Below, piece by piece: positions 1 to 7,655 of a stretch of DNA of 64,000 bases (its first letter is position 1; each line of letters opens with the position of its first letter). Origin of the DNA: Lacticaseibacillus brantae DSM 23927 (lineage in GTDB: Bacteria > Bacillota > Bacilli > Lactobacillales > Lactobacillaceae); contig NZ_AYZQ01000002.1 in the NCBI RefSeq assembly GCF_001436115.1, positions 248,001-312,000 on the forward strand, given 5' to 3'. The position numbers were made by a program, and so were the translations under genes. The notes beneath the pieces are model-generated. The model saw only the letters and a list, made by a program, of their open reading frames with translations, did no database searches and was not told where the DNA came from.

Positions 1-136
1 CCAAAATTAGCGCCAAGACAAGTACGACAGCCGTGGTGATTTTAAAAATCGGTCCGCGACCAACTGTCGATAGTAGAGTTAAGTAGTTGCCAAGTAAAAG
101 AATCAAGACGAGCTGTTTGTTTTTCAAGTTACTCAT
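1..136 (-). CDS. Small membrane protein, 3' part cut off by window edge
   Basis: The reverse strand reads from an ATG at 136 to the window edge without a stop (45 codons). The visible N-terminus is short and basic (MSNLKNKQ), followed by a hydrophobic stretch (LVLILLLGNYLTLL), a short polar loop and a second hydrophobic stretch, so it looks like a small membrane protein. Its start overlaps the stop of the gene upstream on the same strand in an ATGA arrangement, which implies translational coupling in a three-gene operon. I do not recognise the family. Confidence 0.5.
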   Translation of the reverse strand, partial: MSNLKNKQLVLILLLGNYLTLLSTVGRGPIFKITTAVVLVLALIL

Positions 137-417
137 TTGAAATCACTCCTTGACCGACGCTGAGAACGTCTTTGTAGATACCGAACTAGCAGGACTAACA
201 AAATGATTGCCCAGACAATGAGCCATAGCCAGGATGCCCAAATCCAATGAGTCAGATTGATTAACCCAGTGAAAAAGAATGAGCTTGTCCCGATAAGTAG
301 TAACCAATTGGTAAGCCGATCGTTGGCATTTGGTCGTTGGCGAATCAGAATTGCGCTGAAATAAATTGTGGCCAAGCCGCAACCAATCATGATGAAAATA
401 TTCCAATAAGTTGTCAT
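133..417 (-). CDS. Small membrane protein, about three helices
   Basis: The 94-residue product is largely hydrophobic, with membrane segments near residues 5-24, 37-56 and 60-80, and ends in a very basic tail (RYLQRRSQRRSRSDFK) that should lie in the cytoplasm by the positive-inside rule. Both ends overlap neighbours by four bases (ATGA), so it is the middle gene of a coupled operon of three small membrane proteins. The family is not recognised. Such small coupled membrane proteins can be immunity or bacteriocin-accessory proteins, but nothing here proves that. Confidence 0.55.
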   Translation of the reverse strand: MTTYWNIFIMIGCGLATIYFSAILIRQRPNANDRLTNWLLLIGTSSFFFTGLINLTHWIWASWLWLIVWAIILLVLLVRYLQRRSQRRSRSDFK

Positions 418-605
418 TGCAGATGCCCACCTTTCGATTGCACGTCCCGCACAGCAGTGATGACTAGCAAGACCCCGAAATCGACCGCACCAAATAGTGC
501 CATCCAGAACTTTCCACCCACTGGTAGGGTAAGCAAGCTAGAAACGCTCATCAAGAAGAGCACACTAAATATCGCATAACTGGAAACTCTTTGAGCCGTA
601 CTCAT
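414..605 (-). CDS. Small membrane protein, first gene of operon
   Basis: I start this gene at the ATG at 605 (MSTAQRVSSYAIF), preceded at 8 bases by a G-rich run that can act as ribosome binding site. A GTG at 620 would add five residues. The 63-residue product has two hydrophobic segments (about residues 9-28 and 34-52) and a polar tail. It overlaps the next gene by four bases. Function is unknown. It is the first gene of the leftward three-gene membrane operon. Confidence 0.5.
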   Translation of the reverse strand: MSTAQRVSSYAIFSVLFLMSVSSLLTLPVGGKFWMALFGAVDFGVLLVITAVRDVQSKGGHLQ

Positions 606-635
606 CACAATCGCCCCCACAATGTTTACTTAACC

Positions 636-665
636 ATAATATACAACGATTTTTTGAAACCGCAA
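636..665 (-). promoter_or_regulatory. Possible promoter for the leftward membrane-protein operon
   Basis: On the reverse strand TTGCGG (660-665) is followed after 16-18 bases by overlapping TATATT/TATTAT (636-643). It sits 31 bases upstream of the ATG at 605. This is a reasonable vegetative promoter, but only a sequence match. Confidence 0.35.
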
Positions 666-692
666 TCATTTAATTCAGTCTACGCCGCAAAA

Positions 693-722
693 TTGTTTTG
701 GTGGGATTCAATCCCTTACAAT
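693..722 (+). promoter_or_regulatory. Promoter with internal palindrome, before aldehyde dehydrogenase
   Basis: TTGTTT (693-698), an 18-base spacer and TACAAT (717-722) form a plausible promoter. The spacer holds the dyad GGGATtcaATCCC (703-715), a possible operator for an unidentified regulator. Confidence 0.4.
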
Positions 723-788
723 GAGAATAGAACTGGAAATCGCTTACTTTGTTTGCTGACACAAAGACAATCATAAAGGAGATTACTT

Positions 789-2204
789 ATGCCACGACAA
801 ACGATTAATCCGTATACCAATGAAGTTCTCAAGACGTTTGAGGATGCAACCGACCAACAGATTGAAACTGCTTTAGCGACTGCTGATAATTTGTATCGCA
901 AGATGAAGCCACAAGCGATTAGTGATCGCACTGAGACATTGCACAAGATTGCGCAGGGGATTCGCGATCATGCCCAGGAACTGGCCGAAATTGCGACGCG
1001 CGAAATGGGGAAGCTGATTGCCGAATCCAAGGGTGAAGTGGAACTGTGTGCCATCATTGCGGATTACTTTGCCGACCACGCTGAAGCCATGCTTCAGCCC
1101 ACGACACTTCAAAGTCAGGTGACTGGTGAAGCGAAAGTGTATAGACACGCAACTGGTGTGATTCTGGCGGTCGAACCCTGGAATTTCCCTTATTATCAAA
1201 TCATGCGCGTGTTTGCGCCGAACTTTATGGTTGGCAACCCGATGATTCTGCGGGATGCAGCCAATATTCCGTGGTCTGCACAAGCTTTCGCGGATGTGGT
1301 GCTGGAAAGTGGTGCACCTAAAGGCGCGTTAACCAACGTCTTCATGAGTTATGATCAAGTCGCTGATATGATTGCTGACCCCCGGATTCAAGGCGTGGCC
1401 TTAACTGGATCTGAGCGCGGGGGCAGTTCCGTGGCCGAAGAAGCAGGGAAGAATCTGAAGAAAAGCACCTTGGAACTTGGCGGCCAGGATGTCTTCATCG
1501 TTTTAGACGACGCCAACATGGCTGACGTCAATGAAATTGCCTGGCGGTCTCGCTTGTATAACGCCGGCCAAGTGTGTACCTCTTCCAAACGGTTTATCGT
1601 GATGGACAGTGTCTATGACGAATTTCTCGATAACCTCAAGCAAAACTTTGCCGCGGTGAAACCGGGGGACCCAATGGATTCGGCGACTACGCTGGCGCCG
1701 ATGAATACCAAGAAAGCCAAAGAAAAACTGCAAAAACAAGTGGATGAAGCCATTGAGGCCGGCGCGACCGTTGCTTATGGTAATGAAAGTTACGATTTAG
1801 AAGGCCAATTCTTCATGCCGACTATTTTGACGGACATTGATGCGGATAATCCAGCCCGCCATACCGAAATGTTTGGGCCAGTGGCGCAAGTCTATAAGGT
1901 CCATTCAGAAGCTGAGGCGATTGAATTGGCGAATGATTCGCAATATGGCCTTGGCGGGATTGTCTTTAGTGGTGATTCAGCTCATGGCGAACAGGTAGCA
2001 ACCCAAATCGAAACCGGCATGGTGTTTGTGAACAACTTCATGGCATCCTTGCCAGAGTTGCCTTTTGGCGGGGTGAAGAATTCTGGTTACGGCCGCGAAC
2101 TCAGTGAACTGGGCTTGATGGCCTTTGTGAATGAGCAATTGGTCGTCACCGCAGACAAGCCGGACTTTGATAATATGGCCGGCGGGTTAGTGTCGACCGA
2201 CTGA
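789..2204 (+). CDS. NAD(P)-dependent succinate-semialdehyde/aldehyde dehydrogenase
   Basis: The 471-residue protein has the full aldehyde dehydrogenase fold. Visible landmarks are the EPWNFPYYQ segment near residue 130, the ELGGQD glutamate loop near 230, and the catalytic cysteine in NAGQVCTSSKR near 263. It closes with the PFGGVKNSGYGRE motif near 425. The QVCT-S-KR context resembles the Sad/YneI and GabD-like succinate-semialdehyde dehydrogenases, which oxidise succinate semialdehyde to succinate. Substrate remains inferred. An AAAGGAG site precedes the ATG, and a terminator follows the stop, so it is probably a single-gene unit. Confidence 0.88.
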   Translation: MPRQTINPYTNEVLKTFEDATDQQIETALATADNLYRKMKPQAISDRTETLHKIAQGIRDHAQELAEIATREMGKLIAESKGEVELCAIIADYFADHAEAMLQPTTLQSQVTGEAKVYRHATGVILAVEPWNFPYYQIMRVFAPNFMVGNPMILRDAANIPWSAQAFADVVLESGAPKGALTNVFMSYDQVADMIADPRIQGVALTGSERGGSSVAEEAGKNLKKSTLELGGQDVFIVLDDANMADVNEIAWRSRLYNAGQVCTSSKRFIVMDSVYDEFLDNLKQNFAAVKPGDPMDSATTLAPMNTKKAKEKLQKQVDEAIEAGATVAYGNESYDLEGQFFMPTILTDIDADNPARHTEMFGPVAQVYKVHSEAEAIELANDSQYGLGGIVFSGDSAHGEQVATQIETGMVFVNNFMASLPELPFGGVKNSGYGRELSELGLMAFVNEQLVVTADKPDFDNMAGGLVSTD

Positions 2205-2230
2205 AAATATGCTCAGGTAAAAACGAAAGG

Positions 2231-2260
2231 CCAGCCTCATTTTGAGACTGGCTTTTTTGC
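2231..2260 (+). terminator. Intrinsic terminator
   Basis: GCCAGCCTCA and TGAGACTGGC pair with one mismatch around a TTT loop and are followed by TTTTTT. It closes the aldehyde dehydrogenase gene. Confidence 0.8.
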
Positions 2261-2394
2261 GTCACGTGGAAGAAATACAGAAAGAAAAAGTTGATTTACG
2301 TCCGATGGTTGCTCAAGAAATTTTGACCGTTAAAGATTGAATTAAACAATACCATGATATAGTAAAAAGTAAGGATATGTAGGAGGTAATAGAA

Positions 2395-3279
2395 TTGAAC
2401 AAGGTTTGGAAGAATATCGGGTTATTTACTATGGCCGTACTAGTGATGGTAACATTGACAGCTTGTGGTCGAGGAGAATCTTCAACCAGTTCTGGGTATG
2501 AAGATTCAATGAGTAAGGGTTTGGACGCCGTCGCGGAAAATAACATTGAGAAGGCGGTCACTTATTTTAGCAATGCGTTAGATCAAAAACCCAAAGATAA
2601 AAAGGCCGGTCTTTACCTGAAACAAGCTAAAGCGTACGTCAAAACTGATCAACAGCTGCAAGAGGGAAACCCAGCCGGTGCAGTGAAGACTGCGAAGGCC
2701 GCCACTCTCATTAAATCAGGATCAAAAAGTCTTTCCGACAAGTTGATGGCCAAATTTAAGACGGCTAAGGATGATCTTTCGGAGTACAACAAAATGAATG
2801 ACCTTATAACGGCCCAACTCACAGCAACTACGCCTGATCCGTCGGCAGTCAAAAAGGTGCAAGCCATTAAATGGGATAAAAAGCCCTACTTGAAGAAACT
2901 GAAGAATAAGGCTGATCTGTTGATAAAGAAGAGCTCTGAGAAGCCTGTTGGCTCTCAAGGTGATAATTCGAAATCAGCTGGCAATCAGGCAAATACTGCG
3001 AGTTCTCAGCCTTCTGCATCCTCAACAACGTCATTGACGCCAGCTCTGACATTACAACTCTTTGATCAGTATGTTAATCAGTTAAAGAATGCTCAGCTGG
3101 GGGATGTTATGAGTGACCACGAAGCAGTGCAAAATGGTAAGAAGGGATTTGCGGTCAAGTTTTGGTATAAAGATGATCCGGATGTCAATGCCTACTACTA
3201 TTTTGCTGCAGATCCTGATGGCTCGGTTTTTTATATGAATCCGGGAAACCAGCAGACAATGCTGGGACGCTGGAAATAA
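2395..3279 (+). CDS. Lipoprotein with TPR-like helical N-terminal region
   Basis: A TTG start at 2395 is chosen because AGGAGGT lies seven bases upstream. The 294-residue product has a lipoprotein signal: basic N-end, hydrophobic core and lipobox LTAC with the lipidated cysteine at residue 24. Residues 35-110 are amphipathic with a TPR-like pattern (AVTYFSNALDQKPKDKKAGLYL). A Ser/Asn/Gln-rich linker near 190-215 leads to a C-terminal domain of about 75 residues, rich in Tyr/Phe, ending in GNQQTMLGRWK. The layout suits a cell-surface protein of lactobacilli. Function is unknown. A weak promoter may lie at 2336-2363 (ATTGAA, TATAGT). Confidence 0.75.
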   Translation: MNKVWKNIGLFTMAVLVMVTLTACGRGESSTSSGYEDSMSKGLDAVAENNIEKAVTYFSNALDQKPKDKKAGLYLKQAKAYVKTDQQLQEGNPAGAVKTAKAATLIKSGSKSLSDKLMAKFKTAKDDLSEYNKMNDLITAQLTATTPDPSAVKKVQAIKWDKKPYLKKLKNKADLLIKKSSEKPVGSQGDNSKSAGNQANTASSQPSASSTTSLTPALTLQLFDQYVNQLKNAQLGDVMSDHEAVQNGKKGFAVKFWYKDDPDVNAYYYFAADPDGSVFYMNPGNQQTMLGRWK

Positions 3280-3314
3280 GAGTAAGATTTTCCAGCAATG
3301 AAAAAAAGTGCTCC

Positions 3315-3348
3315 CCTCAAAAATGAGGCTGGCTTTTTGTATAGACTG
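3315..3348 (+). terminator. Weak possible terminator
   Basis: CCTCA-AAAA-TGAGG followed by CTGGCTTTTT may end the lipoprotein transcript. The stem is only five pairs and the T-run is displaced, so confidence is low. Confidence 0.3.
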
Positions 3349-3377
3349 ACTGATACGCTGGCACTGCTAACGCTTGA

Positions 3378-4133
3378 CTACCAGTTAACTTTGCCGTGGG
3401 TATTACTGAAAGTAGCCGTAATATCATTCTTCGGCGCGGTTGCTAATTCAACAGTTCGTGCAACGCCGACCTCAACTGGTTGTGCGCCATATTCCAGTGC
3501 AGAATCAGCGCTAGTGCCGCCAAATTCGGTTGCAACTAAGCCTGGATCAATTGCATTGACTGTGATTGGGATAGCTTTGCGCTGGAATTCCTTGGCCAAT
3601 TGAACTGTGAACATATTGACGGCGGATTTAGTGGCTTGATAGCCCATTGACGAGGCATTATAGACGCTGGATTCAGGATTTAACGCTTCAGTTAGTGAGC
3701 CCATCATACTGGAGATATTGATGATTTTGGCGCTATCACTTTGTTTAAGCAGCGGGATGAATTGTTGTGTCACATCAATGGTCCCGAAAACATTCAAGTC
3801 GAATTCACGCCGGATAACATCTAACTTGAGAATTGAAGGGTCCTGAAAGTGATCAAATGAAGCACCAGCGTTGTTAATCAAAATATCAAGCTTACCGTAT
3901 TGCTTGCCGACCAATTCAACTGCCCGGCTGATCGATTCTGGGTCAGTAATATCAAGTTGAATGGCTTCAACATCAAGGCCTGCGGCAACTAATTTGTCAG
4001 CAGCCGCTTGGCCTTTGGTTAAGTCACGTGAGCCCAAGAGCACTGTCTGGTCAGCTTCAGCCAGCTCTTTGACAATTTCTAAGCCCATCCCGCGATTAGC
4101 GCCGGTCACTAAGGTGATTATCTTGTTTGTCAT
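3378..4133 (-). CDS. SDR-family oxidoreductase
   Basis: Classical short-chain dehydrogenase of 251 residues. It carries the cofactor motif TGANRGMG near residue 10, NNAG near 88 and the catalytic YxxxK in GYQATK near 166, with a serine (ISSMM) upstream. It should reduce or oxidise a carbonyl/alcohol with NAD(P)(H). The substrate is not visible. It is transcribed divergently from a MerR regulator 98 bases away, with a dyad between them, so it is probably the regulated target. Confidence 0.85.
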   Translation of the reverse strand: MTNKIITLVTGANRGMGLEIVKELAEADQTVLLGSRDLTKGQAAADKLVAAGLDVEAIQLDITDPESISRAVELVGKQYGKLDILINNAGASFDHFQDPSILKLDVIRREFDLNVFGTIDVTQQFIPLLKQSDSAKIINISSMMGSLTEALNPESSVYNASSMGYQATKSAVNMFTVQLAKEFQRKAIPITVNAIDPGLVATEFGGTSADSALEYGAQPVEVGVARTVELATAPKNDITATFSNTHGKVNW

Positions 4134-4189
4134 GTCTCATTTATTCCTCTCTTGGTGCGCATTTCTTTAAGACAAGTGCGAGTATAGCA

Positions 4190-4208
4190 CGTTCGTGTTA
4201 CACTAACG
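4190..4208. promoter_or_regulatory. Putative MerR operator in divergent promoter region
   Basis: The dyad CGTTcGTG-TTA-CACtAACG has one mismatch and lies between the SDR gene and the MerR gene. MerR-type regulators bind such dyads inside promoters with long spacers. The assignment to this regulator is inferred from position. Confidence 0.5.
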
Positions 4209-4231
4209 CAAGGGTTAAAGGGAGGTTTTTT

Positions 4232-4603
4232 ATGTATTCAATTGCTGAGGTGGCTGACAAGTTTAATATTTCCAAAAACACGCTGCGTTATTATGAGAGT
4301 GTGAAGTTGCTGCCACCGATTAAGCGTGATAACAATGGTATTCGCCACTATTCAGACGCTGATGTTGAAGCGGTCAACCGGATTGTCCATATGCGGCGGT
4401 TGGGTGCGTCAGTGAAAGAGGCATTATGGTTCGATCAAGAGCTGTCGCAGGCTCACCCAAACTATGATGAGGGCATTGCGTTCCTGCAGCGATTAGACAC
4501 CCAACTGGATCAACGCATTGCTGAGATTGCCCAGCAAAAAGACTTCTTACACAACAAGATTAAAATGCTTGAACAACAAAAGCCGTCTGGTGACAGTGTG
4601 TAA
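4232..4603 (+). CDS. MerR-family transcriptional regulator
   Basis: The frame is open further upstream, but the ATG at 4232 follows GGGAGG at a good distance and gives a canonical MerR N-terminus (MYSIAEVADKFNISKNTLRYYE). The 123-residue protein has the winged-helix domain at residues 1-70 (RHYSDADVEAV, RRLGASVKEAL) and a C-terminal coiled-coil dimerisation helix (about 85-115). No extra effector domain or cysteine cluster is present, so it is a short MerR. It probably controls the divergent SDR gene and the small membrane gene that follows 24 bases later. Confidence 0.85.
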   Translation: MYSIAEVADKFNISKNTLRYYESVKLLPPIKRDNNGIRHYSDADVEAVNRIVHMRRLGASVKEALWFDQELSQAHPNYDEGIAFLQRLDTQLDQRIAEIAQQKDFLHNKIKMLEQQKPSGDSV

Positions 4604-4627
4604 TTGATGCCCGAAGAAAGGATTTGT

Positions 4628-4969
4628 ATGATGGAAATTTATGAATGGTGTGCGCTAGTGACCCTGATAAGTGCATTTGTCAGTTGTGGTTTCTCAATTC
4701 AAGCGGTGATGGCTGCTCGCGGTTCTCAGCGCGATAGTCTGGTGACGGCACAATACGCGCTGTCCCGGAGTGTGGCCATAGCGTTGGTGGCTATTGGCTT
4801 GTTTATTTTTAAGAACAACCAATTTCTCATTGCGATGGCGATTATCATGATTGCCATCCAATTCTTTGACGGCTTAATCGGTCGAAAAATCAGTCGCTTT
4901 AAGACTGTTGGGCCACTGCTTACTGCCGCCGCTAACGCTATCATCTTAATTCTATTTTTGATTGCTTAG
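4628..4969 (+). CDS. Small integral membrane protein
   Basis: The ATG at 4628 is preferred because GAAAGGA ends seven bases upstream. The frame is open from 4604. The 113-residue protein has about four hydrophobic segments (residues 8-28, 46-62, 65-82, 92-111) joined by short basic loops. It follows the MerR gene closely and is probably co-transcribed. Its family is not recognised with certainty. It could be a small transporter-like or stress membrane protein. Confidence 0.6.
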   Translation: MMEIYEWCALVTLISAFVSCGFSIQAVMAARGSQRDSLVTAQYALSRSVAIALVAIGLFIFKNNQFLIAMAIIMIAIQFFDGLIGRKISRFKTVGPLLTAAANAIILILFLIA

Positions 4970-4991
4970 CGTAAATTCAAAGAAGCTGTGA

Positions 4992-5152
4992 CAAAAGACG
5001 GTAGAGAATGGGGATTAACAGGGATTGATGATAAAGCCCGAACTTTGGCTTTGAATCAATCCCATAACGTGTTCAAACTCGCAGCAAGTTGGTGCTCGGT
5101 TGCTGAGCACGAGTTTTCACGCTTCTTGTTAACCGGAATTCTCTGTCTTTTG
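4992..5152. other. Large imperfect palindrome with two internal hairpins (MITE-like or structured RNA)
   Basis: The ends of this 161-bp segment are imperfect inverted repeats of about 30 bp (4992-5020 and 5123-5152; both contain CAAAAGAC and GGTTAACA-like blocks). Inside are two further hairpins. One has GGGATTGAT at 5021-5029 pairing with ATCAATCCC at 5055-5063, enclosing AAAGCC/GGCTTT. The other has AAACTCG at 5075-5081 pairing with CGAGTTT at 5110-5116, enclosing GTGCTC/GAGCAC. The whole folds into a three-way cruciform. No ORF is present. It could be a miniature inverted-repeat element or a structured RNA. Confidence 0.55.
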
Positions 5153-5186
5153 GAACGCGATTAATCCATATTGTTCGAGTATTGAA

Positions 5187-5227
5187 AAAGAGATTGTGCC
5201 AAAACATTGTTTTGGCACAATCTCTTT
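5187..5227. terminator. Strong bidirectional terminator
   Basis: AAAGAGATTGTGCCAAAA pairs perfectly with TTTTGGCACAATCTCTTT around a five-base loop, with A- and T-runs at the ends. It can stop transcription from both directions. Terminators with a similar stem occur at 12797 and 62925. Confidence 0.85.
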
Positions 5228-5354
5228 ATTTGTTCCCATAGAATTTTCCTTCCCAGTGGCGCAGGGGGAAGCTTTGATTGATAAAGAAAATATCAGTGTT
5301 GCCTGAGTAGACATTGATTCAAACTTTACTTGGTGATGGCGGCACACTTGTGGG

Positions 5355-5921
5355 TTAGTCTCGAACCTGCCAGAATTGTTGCGGAATCACCATAAAGATC
5401 AGGGTGACGAGGACGGAATAAATCATAGCGGTCGGGAAGACGAAGATGGTTAAAGCAAAACCGATAATTTTGACGGCGATGTCGTAACGAATCCAATGGA
5501 TGTGAAGACCCACCCGTACTTGTGCGTCCGGATTATCTTGGCGCAAGAAGTAATACATTAGCGAATTAGTCAAGGTGATTAATAGCACAATCACACCATA
5601 GAAGAGTTGGGCGGCTTTATTAGTGAAACTGGTTGAAATAATGCTGGTGGCATAGGGGAAGAGCGAAGAGAAGAATAACATGATGAGTGTGGTCCAAATG
5701 GTTTTGATGCGGACAACTTTAACCCTGTACCATTCGCGATACATATTAATCCACATGGCGCCGAGCCAGAAGAATGATAGTGAGTAGGCAAAAAAGTTTT
5801 CGCGTAAATCCCAGAATCCTTGCAGGCTTAAATGTGCTGGCTTCTCCAGTTCTAAGACGAGAATGGTCATAATGATCGCAAGGACTGCGTCGACAAAGGT
5901 AATCAGACGTTCTTTTGACAT
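5355..5921 (-). CDS. TMEM175-family (DUF1211) membrane protein, putative potassium channel
   Basis: The N-terminal helix carries the family signature RLITFVDAVLAIIMTILVLEL, like the RxxxFSDAxxAIxxTLLVL motif of TMEM175. Six hydrophobic segments fit the 188-residue length typical of bacterial members. Characterised bacterial TMEM175 proteins are potassium channels; that activity is inferred here. Two further homologues lie at 31350 and 31991. It is a single gene on the reverse strand, with GGAGGCC just upstream of the ATG. The region 5228-5354 holds nothing I can identify. Confidence 0.8.
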   Translation of the reverse strand: MSKERLITFVDAVLAIIMTILVLELEKPAHLSLQGFWDLRENFFAYSLSFFWLGAMWINMYREWYRVKVVRIKTIWTTLIMLFFSSLFPYATSIISTSFTNKAAQLFYGVIVLLITLTNSLMYYFLRQDNPDAQVRVGLHIHWIRYDIAVKIIGFALTIFVFPTAMIYSVLVTLIFMVIPQQFWQVRD

Positions 5922-6032
5922 GTGCGGGCCTCCAGTAATTAATAATTCTAGTATAGAACTCTTCGCACGCGGAGCAAATCAATACGAGCCGACATGTTAG
6001 AATAGGGTATCTTATGAAAGAGGGCTAATTTG

Positions 6033-6749
6033 ATGGATCCATATGATAATGATGAATTTTTTGATCAATATGCGCAAATGCGTCGCAGCAAAGAGGGCTT
6101 AAAAGGCGCTGGCGAATGGCCAGCGCTTGAGCAACTATTACCCGACGTCACAGGGATGCGAATTTTGGATTTGGGTGCTGGCTATGGTTGGCACGCGAAA
6201 TATTTTGTCGACCATGGGGCCGCTTCAGTGGTGGCGGTCGACATTTCAAGCAAAATGATTGCGACGGCTGAGGCGAAGAATAGTGATCCTCGCATCAGCT
6301 ATCAAGTGGGCGATATTAGCCAGGTTGACTTTGAGGCTGACGCCTTTGATATGGTTTTCTCATCGTTAGCCATTCATTATTTGCCCTCTTTTAGCGCGCT
6401 AGTCAATCATGTTAAACACTACTTAAAACCCAATGGGATTTTCTTGTTCTCAGTCGAGCACCCGATTTTCACGGCCTCGGGCGATCAAGATTTTGTGCCC
6501 AGCGGGGACCGAACGGTATTTCCAGTTGATCGCTATTTTGATGAAGGCGAGCGCACAACAGAATTCTTGGGGTCGCAGGTCACGAAATGCCATCGAACGT
6601 TAACAACATATTTAGAAACGTTGCTGACAAATGGCTTTGCGGTCACGGATGTGGTTGAACCCACACCAGCTGCCAGCTTGCGGAATCTCCCTGAAATGGT
6701 GAATGAGTGGCGGCGGCCAATGATGTTGATTGTCAAAAGCCAGAAGTAG
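6033..6749 (+). CDS. Class I SAM-dependent methyltransferase
   Basis: The ATG at 6033 is used; AAAGAGGG lies nine bases upstream and a TTG directly precedes it. The 238-residue protein has the Rossmann methyltransferase motif I ILDLGAGYGWH (residues 44-54), an acidic residue in VVAVDIS at the end of strand 2, and the post-motif FDMVFSSLAIHYL. It belongs to the Methyltransf_11/25 type. Substrate is unknown. It is followed after 90 bases by a glycosyltransferase but is probably its own unit. Confidence 0.85.
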   Translation: MDPYDNDEFFDQYAQMRRSKEGLKGAGEWPALEQLLPDVTGMRILDLGAGYGWHAKYFVDHGAASVVAVDISSKMIATAEAKNSDPRISYQVGDISQVDFEADAFDMVFSSLAIHYLPSFSALVNHVKHYLKPNGIFLFSVEHPIFTASGDQDFVPSGDRTVFPVDRYFDEGERTTEFLGSQVTKCHRTLTTYLETLLTNGFAVTDVVEPTPAASLRNLPEMVNEWRRPMMLIVKSQK

Positions 6750-6839
6750 TCGAAGGTCAACGCGCGGTTGGAGTAGCGCGATAAAATAGGTATAATGGTG
6801 CAAGAGTAATGCTGGGCGTCAAAAGAGGGGAGTGGGCTG

Positions 6840-7655
6840 ATGCAAATTCTATATTGCGGGGATGACGGCATGTTTGAGGGCGTTGTGTTATCAACGCTGT
6901 CCTTGCTGAAACACCAAACTGAGCCGCTCAACATCTTTGTGATGACGGCAGAAGTGGCCAAACCAATTGGCAAATATACCGGCTTTACGGATGTGCACAT
7001 TAATCAACTTGAGTGGTTGGTGCACGAACATGATACTAATAGTACGGTGACAAAGCTAGATATCACTGACTTATTGCAAAACTATCCTTTAACCGCGAAT
7101 GCGACCACCTTTTTTACACCGTATAGTATGTTGCGCCTGTATGCAGATTTAGTCCCGCAACTTCAGGGCCGGGTGCTCTACCTTGATGCCGATGTTCTGT
7201 GTCGCCAGTCGTTTGCGGAGTTCTATCATCAGAATTTGGCTGAGATTGAAGTCGTGGGTGTCTTAGACTTTTACGGCAAGTGGTTCTTCCATCATCAGCT
7301 GCGCAAGTTTGACTACATCAACTCTGGCGTATTGTTGATGAACTTGGATGTCCTGCGGCAAACCAAATTATTACAGAGGTGTCGGCGCCTGTGCCGTTAC
7401 CGGCCAATGTTAATGCCAGATCAATCGGCCTTGAACATGTTGGCGCACAACAAGCGGCTGGCACCTAGTCGGTTTAATGCCCAAAATGGGATTGAAGCTG
7501 ACACCGTTTTTCACCATTTCAGTGCTAACTGGGTGGCGTGGCCAGTGCCACATACCGTGGCGATCAAACCGTGGGAACAAAAAAAGGTCCAAACGGATTT
7601 GGGCCTTCATGACTATGATGATTTATATGCTGAAGCGAAGCGCATTATTCACTAA
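6840..7655 (+). CDS. Glycosyltransferase family 8
   Basis: The protein has 271 residues with the GT8 fold: N-terminal ILYCGDDGMFEGV, the metal-binding DxD in LYLDADVL (D116, D118), and INSGVLLMNL followed by PDQSALN, a segment typical of GT8. It transfers a hexose from a nucleotide sugar, probably in cell-wall or glycolipid synthesis. A good site (GAGGGGAG) precedes the ATG. Its last 11 bases overlap the 3' end of the convergent ABC exporter gene. A second GT8 gene lies in the opposing operon. Confidence 0.88.
   Translation: MQILYCGDDGMFEGVVLSTLSLLKHQTEPLNIFVMTAEVAKPIGKYTGFTDVHINQLEWLVHEHDTNSTVTKLDITDLLQNYPLTANATTFFTPYSMLRLYADLVPQLQGRVLYLDADVLCRQSFAEFYHQNLAEIEVVGVLDFYGKWFFHHQLRKFDYINSGVLLMNLDVLRQTKLLQRCRRLCRYRPMLMPDQSALNMLAHNKRLAPSRFNAQNGIEADTVFHHFSANWVAWPVPHTVAIKPWEQKKVQTDLGLHDYDDLYAEAKRIIH

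Noticed and set aside
4127-4231. Upstream extension of the MerR gene
   Set aside because: It crosses the divergent promoter and operator; GGGAGG before 4232 fixes the start.
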